Shown piece after piece: positions 23,239 to 32,121 of a stretch of 64,000 bases of DNA. This DNA comes from Thermus altitudinis (GTDB lineage: Bacteria > Deinococcota > Deinococci > Deinococcales > Thermaceae). A program made the translations under genes and the position numbers. Each line of letters opens with the position of its first letter. The stretch's first letter is position 1. Below the pieces are notes generated by a model. The model was given only the letters and a program-made list of their open reading frames with translations. It was not told the origin of the DNA and did not search any database. The DNA lies in NCBI RefSeq assembly GCF_022760835.1, contig NZ_JAKTNQ010000004.1, positions 27,632 through 91,631 on the forward strand, given 5' to 3'.

Positions 23239-23372
23239 CACCCCTGATGCCACCTCGCCGTGGCGGGGATCCCGGCCTAGCCCTTCTCCAGGCCAGCTTC
23301 AAGGGTACCCAGGATACACCCCAAAAGGCCTATCCCTTGACGCCTGGACCCCTGAGGGGAAAACATATCCCC

Positions 23373-24428
23373 ATGCGGCTTCCCCTTATAGAGCGGTACC
23401 GGGCTTACCTGCCCGTCTCCATAAACACCCCGGTGATCTCCCTCCTGGAGGGTTCCACGCCCCTGATTCCCTTGAAAGGGCCGGAAGAAGCCCGAAGACA
23501 GGGCGTCCACCTCTACGCCAAGTTTGAGGGCCTGAACCCCACGGGAAGCTTCAAGGACCGGGGCATGACCCTGGCGGTGTCCAAGGCGGTGGAGGAAGGG
23601 GCCAAGGCGGTGGCCGCCGCCAGCACGGGAAACACCGCGGCCAGCGCCGCCGCCTACGCCGCCCGGGCCGGGATCAAGGCCATCGTGGTCCTGCCCGCGG
23701 GGTACGTGGCCCTGGGGAAGGTGGCCCAAAGCCTGGTGCACGGAGCCCGGATCATCCAGATTGAGGGCAACTTTGACCAGGCCTTGGCCCTCACCAAGGC
23801 CCTCACCGAGACCTACCCTGTGGCCCTGGTGAACTCCTTGAACCCCTACCGCCTCGAGGGCCAGAAGACCCTGGCCTTTGAGGTGGTGGACGACCTGGGG
23901 GATGCCCCCCATTACCACGCCCTTCCCGTGGGCAACGCCGGCAACATCACCGCCCACTGGATGGGGTATAGGGAATACCACGCCCTGGGCAAGGCCAGCC
24001 GCCTTCCCCGGATGCTGGGCTTCCAGGCGGCGGGGGCTGCTCCCTTGGTCCTGGGCCATCCCATAGAGAAGCCAGAGACCCTGGCCACCGCCATCCGCAT
24101 CGGCAACCCCGCCAGCTGGCAGGGGGCCATCCGGGCCAAGGAGGAGTCGGGGGGGCTGATTGAAGCGGTGACGGACGAGGAGATCCTCGCCGCCTACCGC
24201 TACCTGGCGGAGGCGGAGGGGATCTTCTCTGAACCCGCCTCGGCGGCAGCCATGGCCGGGGTGTGGAAGCTCCTAAAGGAAGGGCGTCTGGAACCGGGCA
24301 GCACCGTGGTCCTCACCCTTACCGGCCATGGCCTCAAGGACCCGGCCACGGCGGAGAAGGTGGCGGGGCTTCTTCCGCCGGTGCCAGCCACCCTCGAGGC
24401 CGTGGCCCAAGCCGCCGGGCTCTTGTGA
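23373..24428 (+). CDS. thrC: Threonine synthase
   Basis: 351 aa PLP enzyme converting O-phosphohomoserine to threonine. PLP lysine in [14 protein letters not shown], phosphate loop [15 protein letters not shown], and the C-terminal [12 protein letters not shown]. The start at 23373 ([14 protein letters not shown]) is preferred over the open frame from 23247, which would add 42 residues without family features. The 134-bp upstream space (23239-23372) has TTGACG at 23337-23342 but no good -10 at normal distance. Confidence 0.95.
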   Translation: MRLPLIERYRAYLPVSINTPVISLLEGSTPLIPLKGPEEARRQGVHLYAKFEGLNPTGSFKDRGMTLAVSKAVEEGAKAVAAASTGNTAASAAAYAARAGIKAIVVLPAGYVALGKVAQSLVHGARIIQIEGNFDQALALTKALTETYPVALVNSLNPYRLEGQKTLAFEVVDDLGDAPHYHALPVGNAGNITAHWMGYREYHALGKASRLPRMLGFQAAGAAPLVLGHPIEKPETLATAIRIGNPASWQGAIRAKEESGGLIEAVTDEEILAAYRYLAEAEGIFSEPASAAAMAGVWKLLKEGRLEPGSTVVLTLTGHGLKDPATAEKVAGLLPPVPATLEAVAQAAGLL

Positions 24429-24440
24429 TAAGCTTGGGCC

Positions 24441-24755
24441 ATGCCCGAGGCCAAAGACGCCCGTAGGAAGCCCAAAGAACCTTTCCCCGGAGCCTACTAC
24501 CTGGCAGGGGCCATCACCATCGCCCTCATGCTCCTCTTCCTGGCCCTGGGGGCCACCTTGCCCCCGGGAATAGCCGGGTTTATCGTGGCCTTCGTCCTGG
24601 GCCTTACCGTGAACCCCAAGTACGTTCCCTTCTTCCTGGTAGCGGGCATGTTCTCGGCCGCCATGGGTTTCTTAGGCCAGGAGCCCCAGGTGGCCTGGGG
24701 TGGGGTGGCCCTGGTGCTTTCCCAACTCCTGGTAAAGCGCTTCGTGCATAGGTGA
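24441..24755 (+). CDS. Small three-helix membrane protein, unknown function
   Basis: 104 aa. A charged N-terminus (MPEAKDARRKPKEP) is followed by three hydrophobic segments: YLAGAITIALMLLFLALGA, IAGFIVAFVLGLTV and FFLVAGMFSAAMGF, plus a weaker fourth. No recognised family. TAAGCT ends 6 nt before the ATG. Its stop overlaps the next start. Confidence 0.6.
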   Translation: MPEAKDARRKPKEPFPGAYYLAGAITIALMLLFLALGATLPPGIAGFIVAFVLGLTVNPKYVPFFLVAGMFSAAMGFLGQEPQVAWGGVALVLSQLLVKRFVHR

Positions 24756-25051
24756 TGAATCCCAGCCGCCTTTCCCAAAGCCTGGCCCTTCTAGGGGTAG
24801 CCGCCTATGCCTATTTCCTTTTCCTCCGCCCCCACCAGGAAGGAATGGCCTTGGCGGTGGGCCTCTTCGTGGGCACCATGGGGGTGGCCTACGGGGAAAA
24901 ACCCTTCCCTGTTCCCTTCTTCCTGGGCCTATACGGGGTTCTTTTTCTCCTTCAGCTCCTCTTCGGCCACCCCCTTCCCTTCCTCCTGGGTGGGGCGCTG
25001 GGGATGGGGCTTCCCTACCTGGCCTACCGCCTGCGGAAACCCGCCAGATAG
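24755..25051 (+). CDS. Small membrane protein, unknown function
   Basis: 98 aa from ATG 24755 (TGATG coupling with the preceding gene; GTG 24752 is an alternative). Three hydrophobic stretches: LALLGVAAYAYFLFL, MALAVGLFVGTMGVAYG and FFLGLYGVLFLLQLLFG. No recognised family. Converges on the next gene with a 28-bp overlap. Confidence 0.55.
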   Translation: MNPSRLSQSLALLGVAAYAYFLFLRPHQEGMALAVGLFVGTMGVAYGEKPFPVPFFLGLYGVLFLLQLLFGHPLPFLLGGALGMGLPYLAYRLRKPAR

Positions 25052-25362
25052 AGGAGGGCCCCCAGGACCATCCCCTCCCCCAAGGCGGGAAGGTAAAAGG
25101 TCAGCTCCCGCACGTCCAGGCGAAGGTAGAGGAGAAGGGGCCAAGGGGTGAGGGCCCAGGCCAAGCCCGGCTGCCCATAACCCGCCGCCAGAAAAACCCC
25201 TGCCCCAAGCCCTCTCAGATACGCCAGCCACCCCGAGCCCAGCTCGTTTTGGTACACAAACCAGACCAGATTGAGCCAGATCCCCAAGGCCCAAAGGGGC
25301 AGACGACCCTGCCAGCGGAAGGCCAGAAAGAGGAGGAGCACAAACCCCAGGACCTCAAGCAC
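25024..25362 (-). CDS. Small membrane protein, unknown function
   Basis: 112 aa from GTG 25362, chosen because GGGAGGTG lies 4 nt upstream; an ATG at 25383 is the alternative. Hydrophobic helices VLGFVLLLFLAF, LWALGIWLNLVWFVY, LGAGVFLAAGYG and MVLGALLYLAGF. No recognised family. It overlaps the ATP-cone kinase stop by 8 nt and probably follows it in one transcript. Confidence 0.55.
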   Translation of the reverse strand: MLEVLGFVLLLFLAFRWQGRLPLWALGIWLNLVWFVYQNELGSGWLAYLRGLGAGVFLAAGYGQPGLAWALTPWPLLLYLRLDVRELTFYLPALGEGMVLGALLYLAGFRRR

Positions 25363-26788
25363 GGGCCACCTCCCGGGAACCATGGGCCTCCAGATAGGCC
25401 ACCAGGACCTCTAGGGCCTTCTCCACCGCCTCGTCCAGGTCCTCGCCCGGGATCACGGGAACCCCCTCCTCCTGGGCCCAACGGAGGAGGTGATCCTGGA
25501 TAAGCCGGATCTCGGGGAAATGGGTGAGGTACCTCTCCCGAGGCCGGGCGTGGGCCGTTTCCCGGTCCCTAAGGAGAAAGCGATCCTGGTGGAGCTTTTC
25601 GTCCTGAAGCACCACCAGCATGGGAACCGTGAGCACCCTGTCCCGGTAGGGATGGTCCAGGTAGCGGGGGACCACGTGCACCCCTTCCAGCACGATGGAG
25701 GTCCCCTCGAGGGCGCTCCGTTCCTGGATGGCCCTAAGGCCCACCGCCACCCGGGCCACCTGGTCCAGAAAGCCCCGCATCACCCGCTCCTCGTGGCTTT
25801 CCTCCCCGCTCAGGTCGGGCAAAAGGGCCTTCCAGGCCTCAAAGGTGGAAAGGTGCAGGGTGGGAAGGAGGTCCTGGGAAAGGGAGGCCCGAAACACCTC
25901 CCGCACGGCATCCGAGGGAACGATGTGGGTGATGCCCAGGCGGTAGGCCAAGGCCGAGGCCAAGACGCTCTTCCCCACCCCGGTGACCCCACCGATGAGG
26001 ATGTGCACCGGGCGGGCGCTCCGCCTCAGGCTCCTAAGGAGCAGGTACCGCCTGGCCACCTCCTCCCCCGCCTCCTTGAGAAGGGCCTGGTACACCCTTT
26101 CCCGAAGCTCATTCCGCCGGATCACCCTGCGCCCCTCCAGGCGCAGGGCCTTTTCCATCTCCCGGGCCAGCCGGTACGCCCGTTCCGGGGAAAACCCGAT
26201 GCCCATCAGGGATTGCGCCAGAATGCCCTTGGAAAAGGGCATCCGGGGCTCACCGCTTTCCTCCTCCACGAAAAGCTCTCCGGCAAAGGCCTGGCGCTGG
26301 AGGTAGCGCCTGCGGGCCCCTTTGCCCAGGGCCCGGCCCACCACTTGGGCCACCACCTCCTCCAGGCGGCGGGCGGAGATCTGCTTGACCCCTTCCTGCC
26401 TAAGGTGCCTTTCCACCTCCTTGGCCAGCTCGTGGGCCTCCTTCAAGGAAAAGCCCGCCTCCTCGAGGCTCCTGGCCAAAAGCCCCTTGGAGAAGGGACG
26501 GCGCCTCTTCCCCTGCAGAACCAGGATTTCCTCAAAGGGAAGGGTCTGCCTGGAAAGCCTCCCCGCCACCTCCGCCCCCAGGGCCCGGGCCACCTCCTCC
26601 AGGAAGACCTTGCGCAGGAGCCTCGGGGCCACGGCCGAATGCCCTTCCGCCTTCAAACGCTCCTCCACGGTATGGGCCACGGCCTGGGCGGCCTCCAGGG
26701 GCACCCCCATGGGCAGAAGGGCCTCCACCAAAAGGCCTTTGGAAAGGGGCCATCTTCCACGTCGCAGGCGAACAAAGACCTCAGCCAC
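25355..26788 (-). CDS. Triple ATP-cone / 2-phosphoglycerate-kinase-like protein
   Basis: 477 aa. Three tandem ATP-cone-like repeats occupy residues ~1-85, ~86-170 and ~172-255; each has a basic segment then PLSKGLL or PFSKG(L/I)L. The C-terminal kinase has the P-loop GGVTGVGKSVLA (266-277), THIVPSDAVREVF and IVLEGVHVVPRYL. It resembles archaeal 2-phosphoglycerate kinase (Pgk2), first step to cyclic 2,3-diphosphoglycerate, a thermophile solute. One cone is usual; three suggest multi-site sensing of ATP/dATP levels. GTG start with TATGAT 8 nt upstream. Confidence 0.75.
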   Translation of the reverse strand: MAEVFVRLRRGRWPLSKGLLVEALLPMGVPLEAAQAVAHTVEERLKAEGHSAVAPRLLRKVFLEEVARALGAEVAGRLSRQTLPFEEILVLQGKRRRPFSKGLLARSLEEAGFSLKEAHELAKEVERHLRQEGVKQISARRLEEVVAQVVGRALGKGARRRYLQRQAFAGELFVEEESGEPRMPFSKGILAQSLMGIGFSPERAYRLAREMEKALRLEGRRVIRRNELRERVYQALLKEAGEEVARRYLLLRSLRRSARPVHILIGGVTGVGKSVLASALAYRLGITHIVPSDAVREVFRASLSQDLLPTLHLSTFEAWKALLPDLSGEESHEERVMRGFLDQVARVAVGLRAIQERSALEGTSIVLEGVHVVPRYLDHPYRDRVLTVPMLVVLQDEKLHQDRFLLRDRETAHARPRERYLTHFPEIRLIQDHLLRWAQEEGVPVIPGEDLDEAVEKALEVLVAYLEAHGSREVARA

Positions 26789-26829
26789 TCTCTGGCATCA
26801 TAGCATTTTCCCTATGAGGACGGGCTTCC

Positions 26830-26859
26830 TTGACAGGGTTTTTCCCCGCGTGCTACCAT
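26830..26859 (+). promoter_or_regulatory. Strong promoter of tRNA-Cys/tRNA-Val
   Basis: TTGACA (26830-26835), 18-bp spacer, TACCAT (26854-26859). Transcription would start about 6 nt before the tRNA-Cys 5' end, as expected for a tRNA operon with minimal leader. Confidence 0.85.
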
Positions 26860-26871
26860 ACCTTACGGCTT

Positions 26872-26946
<75 letters not shown>

Positions 26947-26952
26947 AGGTAC

Positions 26953-27029
26953 GGGCGCGTAGCTCAGGTGGCCAGAGCACTACCTTGACACGGTAGGGGT
27001 CGGTGGTTCAAGTCCACTCGCGCCCACCA
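26953..27029 (+). tRNA. tRNA-Val (GAC)
   Basis: Acceptor GGGCGCG pairs with CGCGCCC; anticodon stem CTACC/GGTAG around TTGACAC gives GAC; T-loop GGTTCAAGTCC; CCA encoded. Only 6 nt after tRNA-Cys, so one operon. Confidence 0.96.
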
Positions 27030-27033
27030 AGAA

Positions 27034-27057
27034 CCCCCGGGAGTTTCCTCCCGGGGG
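27034..27057. terminator. Hairpin between tRNA-Val and ttuA
   Basis: Perfect 10-bp stem CCCCCGGGAG/CTCCCGGGGG with loop TTTC. It lies between the convergent tRNA operon and ttuA and probably ends both, although the T-runs are short. Confidence 0.65.
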
Positions 27058-27063
27058 ATTGCC

Positions 27064-28029
27064 TTACCCCCCGGGCACCACCGGCGCCCGGGGTGGGAAC
27101 TCGGCCTCCTCGGGAAGAAGGCGCCGTTTCTTAGCCCGGCGGTACACCGCATCCCACATGCGGCAGAAGGAGCACACCGCCCCCGTGGTAGGATAGCCGC
27201 AGCGCTCGCAGGCACTTAGGGCTACTTCTTCGCCAGCCTGGAGTCTGGGCTGGATCCTATCCAGAAAGCCCTCGAGGAACCGCAGCTTGGCCCCGGGCAT
27301 CTCCCGCTCTACCAGGTTCAAGGCCTCCTTGTAAAGGAGGCTCTTGGCCCCCTGGGCGTTGGGGCACTCCTCGTGCAGGTAAGGGATCCCCCTCAGAAGG
27401 GTGTAGGAGAGCACCTCCCGCTCGCTAAAGCGGTAAAAGGGCTTGACCCGGGCCGCCAGGCCCGGCTTCTCGGGCAGCACCGGCCCCTGGCGGACCAGGG
27501 CGTCCTCCTGGGGGTTCAGGAGGTTGCCGAAGAGGACCGCCGCCTCGTCGTCCAGGTTATGGCCGGTGGCCACCACCCTGAAGCCCCCCTCCACCGCCAC
27601 CTGGTTGATGATGTAGCGCTTGGAAAGCCCACAGGCGGAACAGGCCACCCGCCCCGAAAGCTGGGCCAGCTCCGGAACCCCAAAGCCATAGGCCTGGCGC
27701 AGGTCCACCACCCAAAGCTCCAGGCCCCGGTCCTGGGCAAAGCGTTGCGTGACCTGAAGGCTCCTCTCCGAGTAGCCCCCAATCCCCAGCTGCAGATGAA
27801 GCCCCACCGCCTGGTAACCCAGCCGCCAAAGCACATCCCAAAGGGCCAGGGAATCCTTGCCCCCGGAAACCGCCACCAAAACCCGCTCGCCCGGCCGGAG
27901 CATCCGGTGGCGGCGGATGGCCCGCTCGGTTTCCTTGACGAACCACTCCAGGTAGTGCTCCTTGCACAAGGCAAAGCCCCGGTTCCTCAGCTCCACCTGA
28001 GCTTTTTGGCCGCAGATCTTACACACCAT
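27064..28029 (-). CDS. ttuA: tRNA-5-methyluridine(54) 2-sulfurtransferase TtuA
   Basis: 321 aa. It thiolates m5U54 in the T-loop of tRNAs to m5s2U, needed for growth at high temperature. An N-terminal zinc knuckle CKICG...CKEHY is followed by the ATP loop VAVSGGKDSLALW, then the Fe-S cysteines in ACSACGLSKRYI and HEECPNAQG, and a C-terminal zinc finger CERCGYPTTGAVCSFC. The ATG overlaps the last codons of ttuB by 11 bp. Confidence 0.96.
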   Translation of the reverse strand: MVCKICGQKAQVELRNRGFALCKEHYLEWFVKETERAIRRHRMLRPGERVLVAVSGGKDSLALWDVLWRLGYQAVGLHLQLGIGGYSERSLQVTQRFAQDRGLELWVVDLRQAYGFGVPELAQLSGRVACSACGLSKRYIINQVAVEGGFRVVATGHNLDDEAAVLFGNLLNPQEDALVRQGPVLPEKPGLAARVKPFYRFSEREVLSYTLLRGIPYLHEECPNAQGAKSLLYKEALNLVEREMPGAKLRFLEGFLDRIQPRLQAGEEVALSACERCGYPTTGAVCSFCRMWDAVYRRAKKRRLLPEEAEFPPRAPVVPGG

Positions 28030-28240
28030 GGCCGCCCCACCCCTGGCCCCCGGAGATGGCGGAGAGGACCTCGAGGGTCTCCCCTTCCCCCACCCTCTCG
28101 TCCAGGGTGAGGAGCTCCTCCCCCCGGATCACCACCACCGTTTCCGGATTCAAGCCCAGCTCCAGGAGGACCTCCTTCAGGGGCCTATCCCCCTTCACCT
28201 CCACCTCCTTTCGCTCGGGCAGGCGCAACACCACCTTCAT
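28019..28240 (-). CDS. ttuB: TtuB ubiquitin-like sulfur carrier, with residues beyond the diglycine
   Basis: 73 aa from ATG 28240 (TACACT 6 nt upstream; leaderless). Residues 1-65 are a beta-grasp TtuB ending in LEVLSAISGG, where sulfur carriers normally end so that the Gly-Gly can be adenylated and thiocarboxylated. Here the frame continues for eight residues, QGWGGHGV, to a TAA inside the start of ttuA. A processing protease would be needed, or the stop has been lost or misread. Supplies sulfur to TtuA and, in Thermus, is also conjugated to proteins. Confidence 0.88.
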   Translation of the reverse strand: MKVVLRLPERKEVEVKGDRPLKEVLLELGLNPETVVVIRGEELLTLDERVGEGETLEVLSAISGGQGWGGHGV

Positions 28241-28244
28241 CCCG

Positions 28245-29381
28245 CTAGTGTACCAGGTGGGGACGCACAAGCTCCATGAGCCTCTCCAGGGTGAGGCGGT
28301 TTCGGCGGGCGATCTCCTCCTTGCGGGGGATTTCCGGGTATGGGGCGCGGGGGGCCTGGGGGTCGTGAAGGGTAGGGGTCAAGGGCTTCTCCAGCCGGGC
28401 TTGCCACTCCTTAAGCCACCCCTCAGGCAGGCGTTCAGGGAGGGGTAAACCGTGGAAGACCAAGTATAGGAGAGCCCAGACCCTAACCGTGGCATCCAGG
28501 CTGTACCCACCCCCCAAGGTGAAAAGCACCCTTCCCCCCGTGTAGGCCTGGGCGTACTCCAGGATTAGGCGAAGGATTGCCTCGTAGGCCCGGGTGGTGA
28601 GGAGGAGGTCCGCCAAAGGGTCCTGGTAGTGGGCGTCCGCCCCCGACTGCACCAGCAACACATCGGGGCGGAAAGCCTCTAGGGCCCAGGGCACCAGGGC
28701 CTCAAAAACCTCCAGGTAGCTTTCGTCCTCGGTGAAGGGCTCCAGGGGAAGGTTCAGCTTCCTCCCTACCCCCTCCCCCCGGCCGATCTCGTGCACGTGC
28801 CCGGTCCCGGGGAAGAGGTAGCGGCCGGTTTCGTGGAGGCTTAGGGTTAGAACCCCCTTTTCCTCGTAGTGGATCCACTGCACCCCATCCCCGTGGTGCA
28901 CATCTATGTCCAGATAGGCCACCCGCAAGCCCGCTTGGGTCAGGTAGCGGATGGCCACGGAGAGATCGTTATACACGCAAAACCCACTGGCGCGGTCGTA
29001 CTGGGCGTGGTGGAGGCCTCCGCCCAGTTGCAGGACCCGCTTCTCCCCGGCCAAGATGCGCCGGGCCCCCTCCAAGGTGCCCCCCACCAGGATCCTGGCC
29101 GCCCGGTCCATGCCGGGAAAGACCGGGGTATCCCCGGTGCCCAGGCCGTAGTACTCCAAATCCGGCACCCTCTCCCCCCGGCTTGCCGCCTCCACCCGTT
29201 TCACCAGGCGCTGGGAGTGCACGGTAAGCACCTCCTCCCGGGTAGCCTCGGGAGGTTCCAAGGGTTGCCGCCACACCCCCAAGGCCTGCAGAAGGGAGGT
29301 GAGCATCTCCAGACGCACCGGGCTAAAGGGGTGGCCCGGGCCGAAGTCGTAGAGGCGGTACTCGTCCCGGTAGATCACCAT
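28245..29381 (-). CDS. acuC: AcuC-type histone-deacetylase-family protein
   Basis: 378 aa. Arginase/deacetylase fold: GGGLHHAQYDRASGFCVYNDLSVAI (active-site His pair and Asp region), YLDIDVHHGDGVQ (zinc Asp/His), LSLHETGRYLFPGTG and LVQSGADAHYQDPLADL. In AcuC it deacetylates acetyl-CoA synthetase or similar proteins. Overlaps acuB by 7 bp; the acetyltransferase acuA is not in the window. The stop lies 5 bp before ttuB, and the ttuB -10 box lies inside acuC. Confidence 0.9.
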   Translation of the reverse strand: MVIYRDEYRLYDFGPGHPFSPVRLEMLTSLLQALGVWRQPLEPPEATREEVLTVHSQRLVKRVEAASRGERVPDLEYYGLGTGDTPVFPGMDRAARILVGGTLEGARRILAGEKRVLQLGGGLHHAQYDRASGFCVYNDLSVAIRYLTQAGLRVAYLDIDVHHGDGVQWIHYEEKGVLTLSLHETGRYLFPGTGHVHEIGRGEGVGRKLNLPLEPFTEDESYLEVFEALVPWALEAFRPDVLLVQSGADAHYQDPLADLLLTTRAYEAILRLILEYAQAYTGGRVLFTLGGGYSLDATVRVWALLYLVFHGLPLPERLPEGWLKEWQARLEKPLTPTLHDPQAPRAPYPEIPRKEEIARRNRLTLERLMELVRPHLVH

Positions 29382-30001
29382 GGCTTCCTGGGGGGCCAGA
29401 TCACCTCAAAACCCTCCTGGCGCAGGCCTTCCGCCAGGAGATGGGTCTCCAGGGTATTCACCCGCACCACCGCCCGCACGAACCCCCCATCCTCGGGGTA
29501 GGAAAGCAGGGAATGGATATTGACCCCCCGGCCCGCCAGAAACCCCGTGAGCCGGGCCAGCTCCCCCACCCGGTCGGGGAGGCGGACCTCGAGGCGGCCT
29601 GAGGGCTCCGTGACCCCGGTGAGCCTGAGGAGGGCATCCAAAAGGTCAATGCCCGTGACCATGCCCACCAACCGGCCATCCTCCAGCACCGGAAGGCAGC
29701 CGATCTTCCCCTCCCGCATCACCCGGGCCGCCTCCTCCACGGGATCCAGAGGGTGGGCGGTAACCACCTTCCGGGTCATGGCCGCCGCCACCGGGGTGGA
29801 GCCGGGAAGGGGGCCGCCGGGGTTCAGGTGGCTCATGGCCAGCCGTAGGTCGCGGTCGGTGAGGATGCCCACCAGTTTTCCCTCGGCCACCACCGGAAGG
29901 TGGCGGATACCCTTTTCCAAGAGAAAGCGGTAGGCCTCCTCCAGGGTCATCCCCGGCTCCACCGTGAGCACGGGCGAGCGCATCACGTCCTTGACCAGCA
30001 T
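29375..30001 (-). CDS. acuB: AcuB-type CBS-pair plus ACT domain protein
   Basis: 208 aa. Two CBS motifs (MLVKDVMRSPVLTVEPGMTLEEAY...GILTDRDLRLAMSH and AAAMTRKVVTAHPLDPVEEAAR...GMVTGIDLLDALL) bind adenine nucleotides; the C-terminal ACT-like part begins GRLEVRLPDRVGELARLTGFLA. ATG 30001 is chosen over 30046 because TATACT ends 6 nt upstream. Likely a nucleotide-sensing partner of AcuC in acetate metabolism. Confidence 0.85.
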   Translation of the reverse strand: MLVKDVMRSPVLTVEPGMTLEEAYRFLLEKGIRHLPVVAEGKLVGILTDRDLRLAMSHLNPGGPLPGSTPVAAAMTRKVVTAHPLDPVEEAARVMREGKIGCLPVLEDGRLVGMVTGIDLLDALLRLTGVTEPSGRLEVRLPDRVGELARLTGFLAGRGVNIHSLLSYPEDGGFVRAVVRVNTLETHLLAEGLRQEGFEVIWPPRKPW

Positions 30002-30013
30002 GGGAAGAGTATA

Positions 30014-30034
30014 CCCCGGCGGGATCCGCCGGGG
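30014..30034. repeat. Palindrome between dppF-like gene and acuB promoter
   Basis: CCCCGGCG/CGCCGGGG around GGATC, immediately upstream of the acuB -10 box (30013-30008). It could terminate the transporter transcript or be an operator of acuB; there is no T-run. Confidence 0.4.
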
Positions 30035-30049
30035 CCTTGGCCCCAAAAC

Positions 30050-31033
30050 CTACAGGATATCGTCCCGGATGCAGGCCTTGTAGTGGCCCGGACTCACCTC
30101 TTTGAGCTCGGGCACCACCTGGGCGCACTCGGGAAGGGCGTAGCGGCACCGGGTGCGGAAGACACAGCCCGAGGGCGGGTTGATGGGCGAGGGAATATCG
30201 CCTTGCAAAACGATTCTTTCCCGCTTCACCGTGGGGTCGGGGATGGGCACCGCCGAGAGCAAGGCCTCGGTGTAGGGGTGCTTGGGGTTCCGGTAAAGTT
30301 CCCGGGAGGAGGCGATCTCCATCACCTTACCCAGGTACATCACCGCCACCCGGTCGGAGATGTACTCCACCACCGCCAGGTCGTGGGCGATGAAAAGCAG
30401 GGTGAGGCCCAGCTCCTCCTTGAGGTCCTGGAGGAGGTTCACCACCTGGGCCTGGATGGACACGTCCAGGGCGGAAACCGGCTCATCGGCCACGATGAAC
30501 TCCGGGGCCACCGCCAGGGCCCGGGCGATGCCGATCCTTTGCCGTTGCCCACCGGAAAACTCATGGGGGTAGCGGCGCATGTGGTCCGGGGAAAGCCCCA
30601 CCAGCTTTAAGAGCTCCGCCACCCTCTCCGTGCGCTCCTGGGGCGTCTTGCCCAGGCCGTGGATGATGAGGGGCTCGGCGATGATATCCCCCACGGTCAT
30701 GCGGGGGTTTAGGGAGCTAAAGGGGTCCTGGAAGATGATCTGCATCCGCCGGCGGTAGGGGCGGAGCTTGTCCTTGGGCAGGTCGGTGATGTCCCGTCCC
30801 TCAAAGAGGATCCGCCCCCCCGTGGGCTCAATGAGGCGGAGCAGGGTGCGGCCCACCGTGGTCTTGCCGCTACCCGACTCCCCCACCAGGCCCAGGACCT
30901 CTCCCTTCTTGATGGCGAAGGAAACCCCGTCCACCGCCTTCACGCTTCCCACCACCCGGGAGAGGATCCCACCGCGGATGGGGAAGTGCTTCTTGAGGTC
31001 CTGGATCTCCAGGAGGACATGGTTCTCCCTCAT
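30050..31033 (-). CDS. Peptide-type ABC transporter ATP-binding protein (DppF/OppF-like)
   Basis: 327 aa from ATG 31033, which overlaps the stop of the preceding ATPase gene (ATGA). Walker [14 protein letters not shown], signature [15 protein letters not shown], Walker [14 protein letters not shown], and the OppF-type C-terminal domain with CRYALPECA cysteines that in some members bind an Fe-S cluster. Energises import with the DppD-like ATPase. Confidence 0.93.
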   Translation of the reverse strand: MRENHVLLEIQDLKKHFPIRGGILSRVVGSVKAVDGVSFAIKKGEVLGLVGESGSGKTTVGRTLLRLIEPTGGRILFEGRDITDLPKDKLRPYRRRMQIIFQDPFSSLNPRMTVGDIIAEPLIIHGLGKTPQERTERVAELLKLVGLSPDHMRRYPHEFSGGQRQRIGIARALAVAPEFIVADEPVSALDVSIQAQVVNLLQDLKEELGLTLLFIAHDLAVVEYISDRVAVMYLGKVMEIASSRELYRNPKHPYTEALLSAVPIPDPTVKRERIVLQGDIPSPINPPSGCVFRTRCRYALPECAQVVPELKEVSPGHYKACIRDDIL

Positions 31034-32049
31034 GCCCGCACCTCCCGGATCTCCCGCCAGCGCACGCACCGCACCTGGCGGCCGTCACCCGTGCCCTCCA
31101 AGGGAGGAACCTCCCGGTCGCAAAGGCCCTCCACGTAGTGCTTGCACCGGGGGTGGAAGGCGCATCCCGAGGGGAGGTACAAGGGGTTGGGTACGTTGCC
31201 GGGGATGGCCTCGAGGCGCTCCTTATGCTCCGCCGCCAGGTCCAAGCGGGGCACGGAGTGCAAAAGCCCCCGGGTGTAGGGGTGCAAGGGGTCTTTGAAA
31301 AGGGGCACCACATCCGCCTCCTCCACCGCCCGCCCTGCGTACATCACCACCACCCGGTCCGCCATCTCCGCCACCACTCCCAGGTTGTGGGTGATGAAGA
31401 GGATGCTCATCCCGATCTCCTCCTGGAGCTTTTTCATCAGCTCGAGGATCTGGGCCTGGATGGTCACGTCCAAAGCAGTGGTGGGCTCATCCGCAATGAG
31501 AAGGGAGGGATTACAGGAAAGGGCCATGGCGATCATCACCCGCTGCCGCATCCCGCCCGACATCTGGTGGGGGTAGTTGGCAAGGCGCTTCTTGGGCTCA
31601 GGAATCCCCACCAGGTCCAGCATGTGGGCGGCAAGCTCCATGGCCTCCTTGCGGCTTTTCCCCTGGTGGAGCATGATGGCCTCGGCAATCTGGTCCCCCA
31701 CCGTGTACACGGGGTTTAAGGAGGTCATGGGCTCCTGGAAGATCATGGCGATGTCGTTGCCCCTAATCCTGCGCATCTCCGCCTCAGAAAGCCTGGCCAG
31801 GTCCCGCACCTCCCCGTCCTTGCCGCGGAAGAGGATCTCCCCACCCACGATCCTTCCCGGGGGCGTGGGGATGAGCCGCATAATGGAAAGAGCGGTCACG
31901 CTCTTCCCCGAACCCGATTCCCCCACCACCGCCAGGGTTTCCCCTTTGTCCACATGGAAGGAAACCCCGTCCACCGCCTTCACCACCCCATCATCGGTGA
32001 AGAAGTGGACTTTAAGGTCTCTCACCTCCAGTAGCCGTTTTTCGTCCAT
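31030..32049 (-). CDS. Peptide-type ABC transporter ATP-binding protein (DppD/OppD-like)
   Basis: 339 aa from ATG 32049 with AAGGAG 5 nt upstream (open frame to 32076 rejected). Walker [12 protein letters not shown], signature [15 protein letters not shown], Walker [15 protein letters not shown]-terminal [11 protein letters not shown] 72-bp gap separates it from the permease gene and contains TATAAC at about 32092-32087, a possible weak internal promoter. Confidence 0.93.
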   Translation of the reverse strand: MDEKRLLEVRDLKVHFFTDDGVVKAVDGVSFHVDKGETLAVVGESGSGKSVTALSIMRLIPTPPGRIVGGEILFRGKDGEVRDLARLSEAEMRRIRGNDIAMIFQEPMTSLNPVYTVGDQIAEAIMLHQGKSRKEAMELAAHMLDLVGIPEPKKRLANYPHQMSGGMRQRVMIAMALSCNPSLLIADEPTTALDVTIQAQILELMKKLQEEIGMSILFITHNLGVVAEMADRVVVMYAGRAVEEADVVPLFKDPLHPYTRGLLHSVPRLDLAAEHKERLEAIPGNVPNPLYLPSGCAFHPRCKHYVEGLCDREVPPLEGTGDGRQVRCVRWREIREVRA

Positions 32050-32121
32050 GCGCACTCCTTCGGGCACCGCCCTCAAGACACCTCACCCGTTATACGCCAT
32101 ACCCGGTTAAAAGAGAAGGGG

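Noticed and set aside
23239..23372. Threonine attenuator or riboswitch before thrC
   Set aside because: No run of Thr/Ile codons, no T-box features and no terminator with T-run could be recognised in the 134 bp.
25490..26803. 437-codon plus-strand frame over the ATP-cone kinase gene
   Set aside because: Antisense shadow of a gene with clear P-loop and ATP-cone motifs.
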